A stretch of DNA of 64,000 bases, from contig NZ_CP094288.1 in assembly GCF_022693705.1 (NCBI RefSeq), positions 1,008,443 through 1,072,442 on the forward strand. Reading direction: 5' to 3'. Shown here one piece after another: positions 22,511-32,324 of the stretch (within the stretch, counting starts at the first letter, position 1; every line of letters begins with the position of its first letter). The stretch is from Infirmifilum sp. NZ. GTDB lineage: Archaea; Thermoproteota; Thermoprotei; Thermofilales; Thermofilaceae. The notes under the pieces were generated by a model. The model saw nothing but the letters and a program-made list of their open reading frames with translations, searched no databases and had not been told where the DNA came from. The translations under genes and the position numbers were made by a program.

Positions 22511-23077
22511 CTAACCTCTTAGTACGTACTTGGAGCTCACCTTCCTCTTAGCCCGGCTCCGGCAAGAAGGACACACTAGGTGCAGGCCCCGGAGGCGCAG
22601 AGGCGTAAGGCACTTAGGGCATCGCGCTATTATCACGCCGAACTCCCTTCCTTTAATCGAGAGAAGGTAAGGGGGACCCCCAGGCTCGTCAACTCTGGCT
22701 CGAAGCACGTCGCCGTACCCAATCACCTCATAGAGAGTTTTTACCCTACTAGTGGATACGTTCGAGATGGTTAAAACACCGGAAACCGGGGGGTAAATCT
22801 CGGAGCCTCTATTCTCGACGTAGAAAATCTTTAGGTAAGCAACCGGGTCCCGTATGAGGTCCACCGTCGCATAGACAACATCTCCCGTCCTTAGAGGTAG
22901 TGGGCTCTCCTTGCTTGGCTTAACTTCGATTAAGTGGTGAAGCTGATCCATGTGCACGCGACCAAGCAGCTTCGACTTTAAGTATCCGTCCTCGCCTAGA
23001 TACACGCCGCTCCCAGCAAGGTACTCCTCCTCGACTCCCAGGATGTCGCCAGGAACCACAACATCGCCTGAAGACAT
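22511..23077 (-). CDS. csl4: Exosome RNA-binding cap subunit Csl4
   Basis: 188 residues in three parts: N-terminal domain (VVPGDILGVEEEYLAGSGVY), S1 domain (VYATVDLIRDPVAYLKIFYV), and a C-terminal zinc ribbon with CPKC and CPSC. Csl4 caps the Rrp41-Rrp42 ring and directs RNA to it. Minus-strand TATA-like CTTTAAG lies about 30 bases upstream of the ATG at 23077. Confidence 0.93.
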   Translation of the reverse strand: MSSGDVVVPGDILGVEEEYLAGSGVYLGEDGYLKSKLLGRVHMDQLHHLIEVKPSKESPLPLRTGDVVYATVDLIRDPVAYLKIFYVENRGSEIYPPVSGVLTISNVSTSRVKTLYEVIGYGDVLRARVDEPGGPPYLLSIKGREFGVIIARCPKCLTPLRLRGLHLVCPSCRSRAKRKVSSKYVLRG

Positions 23078-23235
23078 ATATTTTCCCCTTTTCTCTCACA
23101 TCCACACCCTTAAAGTTGTTGTTTTTGTTACACAGATGGAGGTTGCTACACCGGCCGCGCCCGGCCTCGCGGACTAAAACTGGAAAAAGCTCTATCCTCG
23201 ACTTCCATATGCGAAGGCGAGGCTGGTTTTCTTTC

Positions 23236-23889
23236 TCACGTAGAGCGTTCTACTCTTATGACGGCAACTCGAAAGCAGTATACACGCTTCCGATGCCACT
23301 CGAACATCGGAGGGAGACAAATTCGGTCCCGGTGTAGGACCGTTGCTTGGGCCCCCCAACGCCTCACCACACTTAAAATGTATTCGAGAGACGTCTCCTT
23401 GTGGATAGAGTACACGACATGGGCACAGCGTAGTGCAGACCGTAGAAACGCCACGTCTGAACCCTTTCTATGGACTCCGAAAGGCGGGTTTTGAATCACC
23501 GTTTCAAACGAGAAGTTTTCCCTAAACGGTAATTCGTTAACATCTGCTGCGACGAGATCCAAGAACGCGTACACTCCAGCATCCTGAGACCACTTCTTAG
23601 CAACCTCGAGGGAGTCCGGGTCGATATCGAGTAGAGTTGCGACGCTGGCTCCTAGGAGGACTGCCCCGATCCCGAGACGACCGGTCCCCGAGCCAAGGTC
23701 TAACACCTTTTTTCCCGAAATGTCGCCGAAGTGGAACTCGGCGATCCAGAGGAGGGTGGAAGCTAGAGTGGAGGGAGTTGCGTACTGCTCTAGCTCAACC
23801 CGTGGCCGAGGATGAGGCGGTATCGTGTTCAAGGCTAATTCAAGCTCACGCTTGCGTCTCACGTAGAAACCAGGTAGCTCTTTTCTCAC
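23236..23889 (-). CDS. METTL5-like RNA N6-adenine methyltransferase
   Basis: 217-residue Rossmann methyltransferase. VELEQYATPSTLASTLLW is the family N-terminal signature, VLDLGSGTGRLGIGAVLLGA the SAM site, and VIQNPPFGVHRKGSD the NPPF catalytic motif of N6-adenine enzymes. Human METTL5 modifies 18S rRNA; archaeal homologues are presumed rRNA enzymes. Start overlaps the aRF1 stop by four bases, so both are co-translated. Confidence 0.88.
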   Translation of the reverse strand: MRKELPGFYVRRKRELELALNTIPPHPRPRVELEQYATPSTLASTLLWIAEFHFGDISGKKVLDLGSGTGRLGIGAVLLGASVATLLDIDPDSLEVAKKWSQDAGVYAFLDLVAADVNELPFRENFSFETVIQNPPFGVHRKGSDVAFLRSALRCAHVVYSIHKETSLEYILSVVRRWGAQATVLHRDRICLPPMFEWHRKRVYCFRVAVIRVERST

Positions 23890-25115
23890 TTCTGTAACCT
23901 GTAGCGGAGAATCGCACCTATCCCGCCAAATGTTCTCACGAACTCCTTTCCTTCACTCGACTGCGTCGAGACAATGACGACCTCAGCCCCACCTTGCTCC
24001 GCAAGCTCTGCGAGCTCCTCAACGAGATCCTTTTCATCGATAACTTCCACTTCTCCACCGCATTTGGGGCACTTAATGCTCGTCTGCGCGTCTCTCTGAA
24101 CCGTGACTGTGAACTCGTGCTTACAGGCCTTGCATACGGCATGGATCCGGATCTTGTTAAGCCCCTCGGATATGAGTAGCTTTTCCACAGCGTTGGCCTT
24201 CAGTGCCTCACGAACCTCATCTTCACCGTATGTGACTAAGCCGGTGTCCCGCGATAAGTGATAAAGAAACTCGTTCACCGCCTCTCGCTCCTTCATGAAC
24301 TGAACATCTCGGAGTAGATCTTTAGCTCTCTCGACGAGCTCGTACACCCCAGCTGCGCCGCCATAGCCGACGTCGAAGATGCCTATTATCTTCTGCTTAA
24401 GCTCGTAGTGCAGGTAATCGCCTTCGGCGAACTCTTGCTTCGAGAGGCCTGGACCCCCGATGATTATCCCCCTCAACTCGTCCTTTATAGGTAGCAGTAT
24501 TTTATTCGCGTGCTCACCGACCCGTTTGTAGAACTCGTGTACAAGCTGCTCTATTATCCTCTCGAACCTCCTTGCGGACTGGCCACCTGCCCTGTGCTTC
24601 CCCGGAACTCCCGCAGTAAGCTCGTCGACTATCTCGAGGCTCTTGCCTCTTAGAAGTGCAATGGCGGCTTCATCTCTCTCAATAAGTATTAAAGCATATA
24701 CGTCTTTTACCTTTATCATGTCCTCGAGTATTTCTGTGTAAAACCGCGAGTCGCATCGGTAAAGCCAGACCTTCAACTTTTGGGGAGGCTCAAGAAGGTA
24801 GACCTCCATCTTTTCACGGCCAGGCACGTCGCTAGCAGTGTAGCCTGCAAAGACGACTAAGCCGTTTGGAGGTGTCTCGCGGAATAGCTTCAGGCGGTTT
24901 ATTATTGTGGCTAGAGCGTCGAGAACGTGGTGCCTTGTTGTGCGGTCTTTGATGTTGGACGCCGTGGCGTACTCGTAGTTCAGTGTATTAATTACATCGG
25001 CTATCGGACGGCCCGCTGGGATGTACAGCGAGACGAGTTCTGTGCCGCGCCCCTCCTTCTTCTTCAGTTCCTCGACCAGTTTTTCGAGCTTGTAGCGTTC
25101 CACATCTTCGCGCAT
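23886..25115 (-). CDS. prf1: Peptide chain release factor aRF1
   Basis: 409 residues. Domain 1 carries the stop-codon recognition loop TASNIKDRTTR (NIKD at 54-57; the eukaryotic form is NIKS). Domain 2 carries the catalytic loop HRAGGQSARRF (GGQ at 177-179). Domain 3 has a zinc-ribbon-like part with CKACKHEF and CPKCGGE. Terminates translation at all three stops. Full length, followed directly by the METTL5-like gene. Confidence 0.95.
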   Translation of the reverse strand: MREDVERYKLEKLVEELKKKEGRGTELVSLYIPAGRPIADVINTLNYEYATASNIKDRTTRHHVLDALATIINRLKLFRETPPNGLVVFAGYTASDVPGREKMEVYLLEPPQKLKVWLYRCDSRFYTEILEDMIKVKDVYALILIERDEAAIALLRGKSLEIVDELTAGVPGKHRAGGQSARRFERIIEQLVHEFYKRVGEHANKILLPIKDELRGIIIGGPGLSKQEFAEGDYLHYELKQKIIGIFDVGYGGAAGVYELVERAKDLLRDVQFMKEREAVNEFLYHLSRDTGLVTYGEDEVREALKANAVEKLLISEGLNKIRIHAVCKACKHEFTVTVQRDAQTSIKCPKCGGEVEVIDEKDLVEELAELAEQGGAEVVIVSTQSSEGKEFVRTFGGIGAILRYRLQK

Positions 25116-25209
25116 TCGATATCACTCAATTTCCAGCGTATCAAGGGAGGAGTGTTGAGAATTAATAAGTTTTTATTTGTCTTAGCGTGGGATGTACTTT
25201 GTGGGAAGG

Positions 25210-25896
25210 ATGACAGGAACGGTTATAAAACTCGGAGGAAGCCTTCTCTTCGATGAGACTGGCAGGCTTAAAGCAGATTACCTGAAAGCCTTTCTGAGGG
25301 TTCTCAGTGAGGTAGACACGGGGGACTCAAAAAAGATAGTGGTTGTGGGAGGAGGCGCGACTGCTAGAAGGTACATTACGGTTGCCCGCGAAGTGTGCAG
25401 CAATGAGTCGGCATTGGACCAGTTGGGAATAATTGCTTCCCGTCTGAACGCCTCGCTTCTCTTCACGATGTACTATGGCAAGCCTCCTCTTGTGCCATCC
25501 TCGCTGGAGGAGCTCATGAAACTCTACTACTCGGACCTACCCGTAATATTTACGGGAGGATTGCAGCCCGGTCAGTCCACCACAACTGTCTCAGCGTTGG
25601 TAGCGGAGGCTACACGCTCGCGCCTCATCATCGCCACAGACGTCGACGGCGTCTTCACAGCCGACCCGAAGAAGGATCCTAGCGCGAAGTTGCTCGAGGA
25701 AGTGGACGTCGACTGGCTTATCGAGATGTTCGCTAACCCCCAGAAGGCCGGCGAGTACAGGCTCTTCGACCTCCTCACACTGCAAATAATAAAGCGGTCC
25801 AGGATTGAAACGAGAGTGCTTAACGGCTACCCGCCAGAAAACATAAAAAGGGCGCTGGAGGGGCAGAGAGTCGGCACGCTTATAGTATTTCCTTGA
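25210..25896 (+). CDS. pyrH: Uridylate kinase (archaeal PyrH)
   Basis: Amino-acid-kinase fold enzyme converting UMP to UDP. IKLGGSLLF at the N-terminus, VVVGGGATARRYI, FTGGLQPGQSTTTVSALVAE and TDVDGVFTADPKKDPSAK are typical of archaeal PyrH. ATG 25210 (MTGTVIKLGG) is favoured over ATG 25192 because it follows GGGAAGG and fits family N-termini. A TTTTTATTTG promoter-like box is at about 25168. Converges on sucD with a 17-base overlap. Confidence 0.92.
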   Translation: MTGTVIKLGGSLLFDETGRLKADYLKAFLRVLSEVDTGDSKKIVVVGGGATARRYITVAREVCSNESALDQLGIIASRLNASLLFTMYYGKPPLVPSSLEELMKLYYSDLPVIFTGGLQPGQSTTTVSALVAEATRSRLIIATDVDGVFTADPKKDPSAKLLEEVDVDWLIEMFANPQKAGEYRLFDLLTLQIIKRSRIETRVLNGYPPENIKRALEGQRVGTLIVFP

Positions 25897-26755
25897 CGAT
25901 GTCAGCGAGATCTTCGAGTGAAGAGGCGACCTTTATACCCGCGCGTGTAAGAGCCTCAACCTTGCTCGTGTAGCTTCCCGCAGCCCCGTAGACTATTGCA
26001 CCTGCGTGCCCCATTTTCTTCCCTGGAGGTGCGTACTTGCCGGCTATGAAAGCCACGACGGGTTTTTTGCTGGGTAGCTTTGAGTAGAACTCCGCGAATC
26101 GCTCCTCCTTGTCGCCCCCTATCTCCCCGACGAGAACAACGGCCTTTGTGGCAGGATCATTAGCAAAGAGTTTGTATGCATCCTCGAATGTTATGCCGGT
26201 CACGGGATCTCCGCCTATCCCCACCGCCGTCGAGACCCCCAGCCCCCTCTCGATCAGGTGAAGCGAGACTTCGTAGGTGAGAGTTCCGCTCCTCGAGACG
26301 AGACCGATGTTGCCAGGCTTGAAGTATTCGCCCGGCATTATTCCTACCTTGCATTTAGGGGGTGTGATAACACCCGGTGTATTGGGCCCCACGATCAGAG
26401 CGCCGTGGCTGCGCGCGTACAGCACAAAGCGGAGGGTCTCGTGCACCGGTATGTGCTCCGTGATCACAACGATCTTCCTCAAACCGGCATCCACGGCCTC
26501 GTACACGGCGTCCGGCGCGGCAGGGGCCGGGACGAAGATTATGGACACATCTACCTCAGGGTGATGCTCAACTGCCTCTTGCACGCTGTCGTATACCGGG
26601 ACACCGTGGACCTCGCCACCACCCCTCCCGGGTGTAACCCCTGCAACCACTCGTGTTCCGTACTTCAGCATTTCGCCTGTGTGGAGTGCACCTTGTCGCC
26701 CAGTTATACCCTGTACAAGGACCCTAGTATTCTCGCCAACGATGATGCCCATCAC
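25880..26755 (-). CDS. sucD: Succinyl-CoA ligase (ADP-forming) alpha subunit
   Basis: 291 residues. [20 protein letters not shown] is the CoA-binding start, [20 protein letters not shown] the core, and GHAGAIVYG holds the phosphohistidine. ATG overlaps the sucC stop by four bases. Works with SucC in substrate-level phosphorylation or the reverse step; other acyl-CoA substrates are possible. Confidence 0.94.
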   Translation of the reverse strand: MMGIIVGENTRVLVQGITGRQGALHTGEMLKYGTRVVAGVTPGRGGGEVHGVPVYDSVQEAVEHHPEVDVSIIFVPAPAAPDAVYEAVDAGLRKIVVITEHIPVHETLRFVLYARSHGALIVGPNTPGVITPPKCKVGIMPGEYFKPGNIGLVSRSGTLTYEVSLHLIERGLGVSTAVGIGGDPVTGITFEDAYKLFANDPATKAVVLVGEIGGDKEERFAEFYSKLPSKKPVVAFIAGKYAPPGKKMGHAGAIVYGAAGSYTSKVEALTRAGIKVASSLEDLADIVKEIL

Positions 26756-27870
26756 CCAACCACCTCGCGTACAGCCTCTTCAAAGTTCCTGAAAGCACGA
26801 ATACCTTGCTCCTCGAGGATCTTTCTGCCTTCATCCTCCATGAAGCCCGACAGCCTGAAAACCACCTTCACATCTCTTCTTCCGGATTCTCTAAGTGCTT
26901 CCACGGCTCCACGTGCAACTTCATCGCAACGGGTAATACCGCCGAGTATGTTTACGATCACGCGTTTAATGTTCACCCTGTTGAGAACAAGCATCAAAGC
27001 AGTTTTGACCCTCTCGGAGCTAGCGCCGCCGCCGAGATCAAGAAACACGCCTGGGCGACCACCGAGAGCCGCAACAGCATCCATAGTGGCCATGGTCAGC
27101 CCCGCGCCGTTCCCTATTACCGCAATGTCTCCGTCCAGCAAGATTAGGGAAAAGCCCATTTTCCTAGCGGTGTTTTCTTCGAGAGAGAGCTCGGACTCAT
27201 AGCGAGCCCTGATTTCGCTGAGCCGAGGGTTGAGGTCAAGCGCATCGTCATCCACGATTGCCTTCGCGTCCAGGGCCACAACCCCTTCATCGGTTAGAGC
27301 GAGCGGGTTAAGCTCTAGGAGGTGCAGGTTGTACTCCCATACGGCGGAGTACATGCCCTCTAGGATTGTACGGGTTTCATCGACTGATAGCTCAAGAAAC
27401 TTGGCGACACGGCGCGCCATGTACTCCCTTACCCCTTCGAACGGGTTAATCCTCATCTTCAAAACGCCGCTTGCGAGAGCCTGTGTCTCCACATCGATGC
27501 CGCCACTTCTAGAGGCTAAAAGTAGCAGATATGGAGGGGTATAGTCCACCATCATCGACAGGTATAACTCTTTCTGAACATTCATCCTCTTAGACACAAC
27601 GACATACCTTATCGAGCTCCCTCCAAAAGCCCTCGACATTAGCTCTAACACCGCTCTCTCCGCCTCTTCCCTGCTGTCTACAAATTTCACTAAGCCTGCC
27701 TTGGCTCTCCCCCAGCCCCTCACCTGCGCCTTGACGACGTAGGGAGGATCTGTTGAACTCAAGCAATTACTGAGGCTCTCGGGTTTAGATTTATCAACTA
27801 CGCAGTGCGGCTCTACGAGTATCCCGCTTCTCCTGATCAATTCTTTTACCTCAAATTCGTACGGGATCAA
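26752..27870 (-). CDS. sucC: Succinyl-CoA ligase (ADP-forming) beta subunit
   Basis: 372 residues with an ATP-grasp N-terminal domain ([38 protein letters not shown]) and a C-terminal ligase-CoA part ([34 protein letters not shown]). Begins with the usual [14 protein letters not shown] after ATG. Start of the sucCD operon; a TTTAAAGTTAAATAAATT stretch upstream (about 27896-27913) supplies the promoter. Confidence 0.93.
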   Translation of the reverse strand: MIPYEFEVKELIRRSGILVEPHCVVDKSKPESLSNCLSSTDPPYVVKAQVRGWGRAKAGLVKFVDSREEAERAVLELMSRAFGGSSIRYVVVSKRMNVQKELYLSMMVDYTPPYLLLLASRSGGIDVETQALASGVLKMRINPFEGVREYMARRVAKFLELSVDETRTILEGMYSAVWEYNLHLLELNPLALTDEGVVALDAKAIVDDDALDLNPRLSEIRARYESELSLEENTARKMGFSLILLDGDIAVIGNGAGLTMATMDAVAALGGRPGVFLDLGGGASSERVKTALMLVLNRVNIKRVIVNILGGITRCDEVARGAVEALRESGRRDVKVVFRLSGFMEDEGRKILEEQGIRAFRNFEEAVREVVG

Positions 27871-27912
27871 GATGCTTCCGTCTATTCATTTCCGGTTAAA
27901 GTTAAATAAATT

Positions 27913-28800
27913 TTAAGATGAAGAATCTAAAACCCCCCTGAGAAGGTAAACTGAGCTCAGTATAGCGGATAGTGACTTCGAGGCCTCGAGGTAATTTTTC
28001 GTGCCAACTCTGATCTCGATGGCTGGTACTCCAGGAAACAACTGCTCAGAAAAGACTGCTGATGTTAGGATGACGCCTCTACGCGGCGAGTAATACCCAG
28101 GTACTGAGGGGTCACAGAGCACATCGCTGTTTACTTGACTAACAGCTATCTCGAGCAACTCGCTTACTGAAGCGTACCACCTCTCGCTCAGGGCAAAGCA
28201 GATTAGCTCATCGGACCAGCATGACATGTGTACGACGAGTAGAGGGTCTAAGGCCATTTGATCTATGAGTAGCGACCTCAGCGGCCGGAGGAGAGCTTCC
28301 TCTGGAGCTTTGACGAGCATCGTGGATCCATCGTGGAATAAAGCCACGATCACCCGATCCTCGCCAAGCTGGAGGCGCTTGATATGCTCGAGTTCTTGGA
28401 CGCTGTGGGTCGCAACTAACACGAGGTTGCCAAGCTCAAGTACTCTGGTTCCCTGCCCCTCAAAGACCGGTTTAAAATCCCCGAGATCCCTCAGGAATTC
28501 GTCAACCGAAGAAGTCTCCCTACCTAGGAGGAGTCTCGAGAAAAAAAGCAGTCCCTGGCTAATTGATGGAAAAACGCATGGAACAGCCACGACATGTGTG
28601 TCTCCAATATACTTCAAAAGAGTGTCGGCGATTACCTCCGAGGCCCGAGTGCAACCGTAGAAGTCCCCGATTAAGACAACGGGAGGGTACTCCTTGAGAC
28701 CGAGCTCGAAGGCTCTGACAGGCTGTCCAAAAAAGTCTCTGCTTTCATAGACCGTTGCTGTGAGCAGTTCAAGCGAGGAGTATATTTCTAAGCACGACAT
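27913..28800 (-). CDS. Protein of unknown function, possibly degenerate M14-type fold
   Basis: 295 residues, not recognised. VVLIGDFYGCTRASEVIADT followed by VVAVPCVFPSISQGLLFF, and near the end PGVPAIEIRVGTKNYLEASK, loosely follow the order of zinc carboxypeptidase/succinylglutamate desuccinylase motifs (G-x-H-G-x-E, P-x-x-N-P, P-A-x-x-x-E), but the zinc-binding His and Glu are not where expected. If the fold is right it would be catalytically changed. Transcribed upstream of sucCD on the same strand with a 42-base gap. Confidence 0.4.
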   Translation of the reverse strand: MSCLEIYSSLELLTATVYESRDFFGQPVRAFELGLKEYPPVVLIGDFYGCTRASEVIADTLLKYIGDTHVVAVPCVFPSISQGLLFFSRLLLGRETSSVDEFLRDLGDFKPVFEGQGTRVLELGNLVLVATHSVQELEHIKRLQLGEDRVIVALFHDGSTMLVKAPEEALLRPLRSLLIDQMALDPLLVVHMSCWSDELICFALSERWYASVSELLEIAVSQVNSDVLCDPSVPGYYSPRRGVILTSAVFSEQLFPGVPAIEIRVGTKNYLEASKSLSAILSSVYLLRGVLDSSS

Positions 28801-28910
28801 GACTCTCGAGCACTATTGTGCTGGAAGCGTTGTCTTATTAACGTACCTCATGCGACTTAGAGCCTAAAGTTTTAATTCACTATTCGAAGTTTAGGAACGG
28901 ATGGTGGTGA

Positions 28911-30182
28911 TTGTTGAAAGTAAAACTACTGGGAGCTGCGCAAGAGGTGGGTAGATCTGGGATCCTGCTCACCCTCGACGATGGTAGTAGGATACTGCTG
29001 GATTACGGCGTAAGCCTTGAAGGAGAGGAGCCCCAGTTCCCGTTACCAGTGAAGCCGAAAGAGATTAGCTTCGTGTCCCTTTCCCACGCGCACTTAGATC
29101 ACAGCGGAGCGCTCCCCCTGCTCTACGTCTCGGCTTCCCCGCCGTTAGTGACGACGCCATTGACCCTAAGCCTTTCAGACCTCCTGATAAGAGATTTCCT
29201 TAAGCTATCAAAGTACTACGTGCCGTACGAGTACTCGGAAGTTAAGGGAATGATGGAGAACGCCGTGCTTAAGGGGTTTAACGAGTCATACGAGTTTGGC
29301 GGCGTTACAGTCAGCCTAGTGGATGCTGGCCACATCCCGGGTAGCGCAATGATCAGTATCGACACGGGTAGCTACACTGTGGTCTACACGGGTGACTATG
29401 CGTTGCACGATACGTGCCTGCTTAGGATGGGTGATAAGTCCGCTCTCTCGAAAGCCGACCTCGTGGTTACGGAATCCACCTACGCGGAGTTTGATCACCC
29501 CCCTAGGGATTGGGTGGAACGGGAGTTCATCGCTACAGTCACAGAAGTCATCGAGGGGGGTGGTACTGTTCTCATTCCGGCTTTTGCCGTGGGTAGAGCC
29601 CAGGAAATACTCTGCGTTCTAGCCAAGTATAACTTCCCGTACAAAGTTTACGTTGATGGAATGGCGAAAGCCGCAAATGATCTCATTCTCGAGGACAGTC
29701 ACCTCTTACGGGATCCGGGGCTCTTCGAGAAAGCTGTGGGCATGGCGACTAAAGTTAGGGACTGGAACGACCGCAAAAAAGCCGTTGAGGAAGCTTCGGT
29801 CATAGTGTCCCCCGCGGGCATGCTGCAAGGCGGGCCCAGCGAGTATTACATGGAGAAGATCATGGAGAAAGAGAAGAACGCCGTCATATTCGTTAGCTTT
29901 GCAATACCGGAGACGCCAGCGAGACAAGTGCTGGAGACAGGGGTCTTCGCGTCGCCCACAAAGAAAGGCATGGTGAAGGCTAGGGTTGAGTGGTTCGACT
30001 TCTCAGCCCATTGCGGAAAAAGTGAGCTGATCGAAACTGTAAAGATTTCCAAGAGTAACGCTAAATTTCTCTTAGTGCACGGGGAAGCTGAGGCAGAGAG
30101 GGCTATGAAAAACTACGTGGAAGAGCAGGGTCGGGAGGCCTTAATGCCAGCGCTTGGCGAAGAAGTAGAAATAGAGATATAG
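28911..30182 (+). CDS. Beta-CASP metallo-beta-lactamase ribonuclease (CPSF-like)
   Basis: 423 residues. Metal motif SHAHLDHSG, VDAGHIPGSAMI, VYTGDY, TESTYAEFDH, beta-CASP insert (VLIPAFAVGRAQEIL, VDGMAK), SPAGMLQGGPS and the C-terminal DFSAHCGK and LVHGEAEAERAM. No N-terminal KH domains, so it resembles the shorter archaeal CPSF-like nuclease (aCPSF2 type) rather than aCPSF1. Start TTG 28911 follows GGTGGTGA. Confidence 0.9.
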   Translation: MLKVKLLGAAQEVGRSGILLTLDDGSRILLDYGVSLEGEEPQFPLPVKPKEISFVSLSHAHLDHSGALPLLYVSASPPLVTTPLTLSLSDLLIRDFLKLSKYYVPYEYSEVKGMMENAVLKGFNESYEFGGVTVSLVDAGHIPGSAMISIDTGSYTVVYTGDYALHDTCLLRMGDKSALSKADLVVTESTYAEFDHPPRDWVEREFIATVTEVIEGGGTVLIPAFAVGRAQEILCVLAKYNFPYKVYVDGMAKAANDLILEDSHLLRDPGLFEKAVGMATKVRDWNDRKKAVEEASVIVSPAGMLQGGPSEYYMEKIMEKEKNAVIFVSFAIPETPARQVLETGVFASPTKKGMVKARVEWFDFSAHCGKSELIETVKISKSNAKFLLVHGEAEAERAMKNYVEEQGREALMPALGEEVEIEI

Positions 30183-30210
30183 AATATACTGTTAATAGAA
30201 TATACTGTTA
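30179..30210. repeat. Perfect 16-bp tandem duplication at a convergent gene junction
   Basis: ATAGAATATACTGTTA occurs twice in tandem (30179-30194, 30195-30210). The first copy contains the TAG stop of the beta-CASP gene and the second contributes the TAA stop of the convergent Hsp20 gene. Confidence 0.9.
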
Positions 30211-30717
30211 TTCAACCTTGATCTTGACGCCCTTCTCCCTCTCTTTTTTAACTTTCTTTTCCACGGTGATTGTCAGTACACCATTCTTGTACTGTGCCTT
30301 AGCGGTATCCGGTTTAATGGCATCCTTGAAAGTAATCTCCTTGTAGTACTTCCGGTCTCCGCTAGTAGAGATGATCATCGAGTTTTCCGTTGCTTCGATG
30401 TTTATTTGGTCTTTCTCAACACCAGGGATGTCAACAATGACGCGGTAATAATCTCCCTCGTCGAACACATCGGTGAACGGCTCAATTGCATCCCTGATTA
30501 CGGGCTTCACCGGCCCCGGCCGAATGTTCCCCCACTCTCTGACTTTCGGCACGCCATCTGGACCTATTTCCACCGAGAAGCCGTAGTAGTAGGGACCTAT
30601 TACACGGCTGCCGCCACGTCCCTCGATGAAGGGTTCTCGAATCATCTCCTCAAACATCTTGTCGAACTCGTCCATCAGTTTCCGGACACGCCTAAACCAC
30701 TCGTCAAACTCGCTCAT
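30208..30717 (-). CDS. Small heat shock protein, Hsp20 family (second copy)
   Basis: Begins MSEFDEWFRRVRKLMDEFDK (ATG 30717; an ATG at 30726 would add three residues). A Gly/Tyr-rich segment follows, then an alpha-crystallin domain (PFTDVFDEGDYYRVIVDIPG, DQINIEATENSMIISTSG, AQYKNGVLTITVEKK). Longer N-terminal region than the 3.6-kb copy and clearly a different subfamily, so the two are old paralogues rather than a recent duplication. Confidence 0.9.
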   Translation of the reverse strand: MSEFDEWFRRVRKLMDEFDKMFEEMIREPFIEGRGGSRVIGPYYYGFSVEIGPDGVPKVREWGNIRPGPVKPVIRDAIEPFTDVFDEGDYYRVIVDIPGVEKDQINIEATENSMIISTSGDRKYYKEITFKDAIKPDTAKAQYKNGVLTITVEKKVKKEREKGVKIKVE

Positions 30718-30836
30718 ATGGTCCACCGTCTGTGTATTTCTAAGAGTGAAGATTAAAAGATTTCGGTCGGGGTGCCGACAAGGCAGTCCAGGAAAACTTT
30801 TATAATATCGAGTGGTTATGTGCCGGAGGAGTTCGC

Positions 30837-31160
30837 ATGTCTCAAGGTACCCTAAAGGTGGTTAGTGATAAAACGAACGCGGTCATACCTAGGAGAGAGC
30901 TCGTGGTCGAAGTCGAGCATTGGGGTCAGGGAACCCCTACGAGACACTACATTGCGGACTTGCTTCGAAACACACTGGGGCTACCCAGCACTAACGTCGT
31001 TGTGGTGCGTAAGATTGTCACAAGCTATGGGTCCTGCGTAACTCGAGCCTACGTGCACATATACAACTCGGATGACAGAGCCCGAGCCTTCGAACCGAGA
31101 TACATACTCAAGAGGAACGGCCTCCTAAAGGAAGAGCAGCCCCAGCCGAAGCAAGGGTGA
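30837..31160 (+). CDS. rps24e: 30S ribosomal protein eS24
   Basis: 107 residues; [40 protein letters not shown] and [12 protein letters not shown] are characteristic of S24e. ATG 30837 with GGAGG at about 30828. TTTTATAATAT near 30797 is a good TATA box. First gene of eS24-eS27-kae1-bud32, a common archaeal operon. Confidence 0.95.
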   Translation: MSQGTLKVVSDKTNAVIPRRELVVEVEHWGQGTPTRHYIADLLRNTLGLPSTNVVVVRKIVTSYGSCVTRAYVHIYNSDDRARAFEPRYILKRNGLLKEEQPQPKQG

Positions 31161-31324
31161 GGGCTTTGGCGAACGTACACAAGCTTTACGAGTACGATTA
31201 CAAAACCGGGACGATAAGGTTAAAGAACAAAAAATGTCCACGTTGCGGCTCGATAATGGCCCACCACCTCAAGCCCGTCGAGCGCTGGGCATGCGGGAAA
31301 TGCGGCTACACGGAGTTCGTTTAG
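31157..31324 (+). CDS. rps27ae: 30S ribosomal protein eS27-type zinc protein (S27ae)
   Basis: 55 residues: [44 protein letters not shown]. Two CxxC pairs (CPRC, CGKC) form the zinc ribbon of S27ae, the archaeal counterpart of the ribosomal half of eukaryotic ubiquitin-S27a. GTG 31157 overlaps the eS24 stop as GTGA; TTG 31166 is the alternative. Confidence 0.92.
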   Translation: MRALANVHKLYEYDYKTGTIRLKNKKCPRCGSIMAHHLKPVERWACGKCGYTEFV

Positions 31325-31334
31325 TGGATTCTCG

Positions 31335-32324
31335 ATGGTCCTCGTTCTAGGCATCGAATCGACGGCTCACACATTTGGGGTCGGCATAGCCTCGGAGAAC
31401 GGGGACATTCTGGCTAACGTCAACAGAACCTACGTACCACCCAGCGGGGGTATAAAACCCAGCGATGCGGCGGAGCATCACAGCAAGGTCGCCGTCGACG
31501 TTCTTCGCCGCGCTCTAGCAGAAGCCGGGCTGAGCCTCCGCGACCTGGACGCAGTCGCCGTGGCGCTTGGTCCCGGCATGGGTCCCTGCCTGAGGGTTGG
31601 CGCAACGCTTGCAAGGTACCTAGCTCTGAAGCTCGCGAAGCCCCTAGTTCCCGTCAACCACGCCGTTGCGCACGTGGAGATCGCTCTGCTGTCGACAGGC
31701 ACAAGGGACCCGGTAGTAGTGTACGTGGCTGGGGGAAACACCATAATTACCGCCTTCAATGAGGGGAGATACAGGGTATTCGGGGAAACATTGGACATAC
31801 CTCTTGGGAACTGCCTGGACGCGTTCGCGAGGGAGGTCGGACTAGGTTTCCCGGGTGTGCCGAGAGTAGAGGAGCTGGCGAAGCGCGGCTCTAAGTACAT
31901 CGAGATGCCCTACGTGGTTAAGGGTCAGGATCTCTCGTACAGCGGGCTTTTAACCTACGCGATTAAGCTGTACAAGGAGAAGAGGTACCCGCTAGAGGAT
32001 GTGTGCTTCAGCCTTGTAGAGACTGCTTACTCGATGCTGGTTGAGGTGACGGAGAGGGCCCTTGCTCACACGGGGAAAAAGGAGGTCGTTCTGACAGGCG
32101 GTGTTGCCAGAAGCGAGCTTCTGTCGAAAAAGCTGAGCAGCATGGCGGAGTCGAGAGGCGTTAGATTCGCCAGGGTGCTCGGAGAGCTGGCCGGCGACAA
32201 CGGGGCCATGATAGCCTACACGGGCGCGCTGGCATACGCTAGCGGGGTGACCATCGATGTGGACGAGAGCAGGATTAGACCTCTCTGGCGTTTAGACGAG
32301 GTGGAAATACCGTGGAGGAAGTGA
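31335..32324 (+). CDS. kae1: KEOPS catalytic subunit Kae1 (TsaD family)
   Basis: tRNA N6-threonylcarbamoyltransferase acting in t6A37 synthesis. 329 residues of ASKHA fold: VLGIESTAHTFGVGI, VALGPGMGPCLRVG, NHAVAHVEIALL with the metal-binding HxxxH, YVAGGNTIITAF, and VVLTGGVARSELL. Overlaps bud32 by 13 bases, the usual archaeal arrangement (fused in some species). Confidence 0.96.
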   Translation: MVLVLGIESTAHTFGVGIASENGDILANVNRTYVPPSGGIKPSDAAEHHSKVAVDVLRRALAEAGLSLRDLDAVAVALGPGMGPCLRVGATLARYLALKLAKPLVPVNHAVAHVEIALLSTGTRDPVVVYVAGGNTIITAFNEGRYRVFGETLDIPLGNCLDAFAREVGLGFPGVPRVEELAKRGSKYIEMPYVVKGQDLSYSGLLTYAIKLYKEKRYPLEDVCFSLVETAYSMLVEVTERALAHTGKKEVVLTGGVARSELLSKKLSSMAESRGVRFARVLGELAGDNGAMIAYTGALAYASGVTIDVDESRIRPLWRLDEVEIPWRK

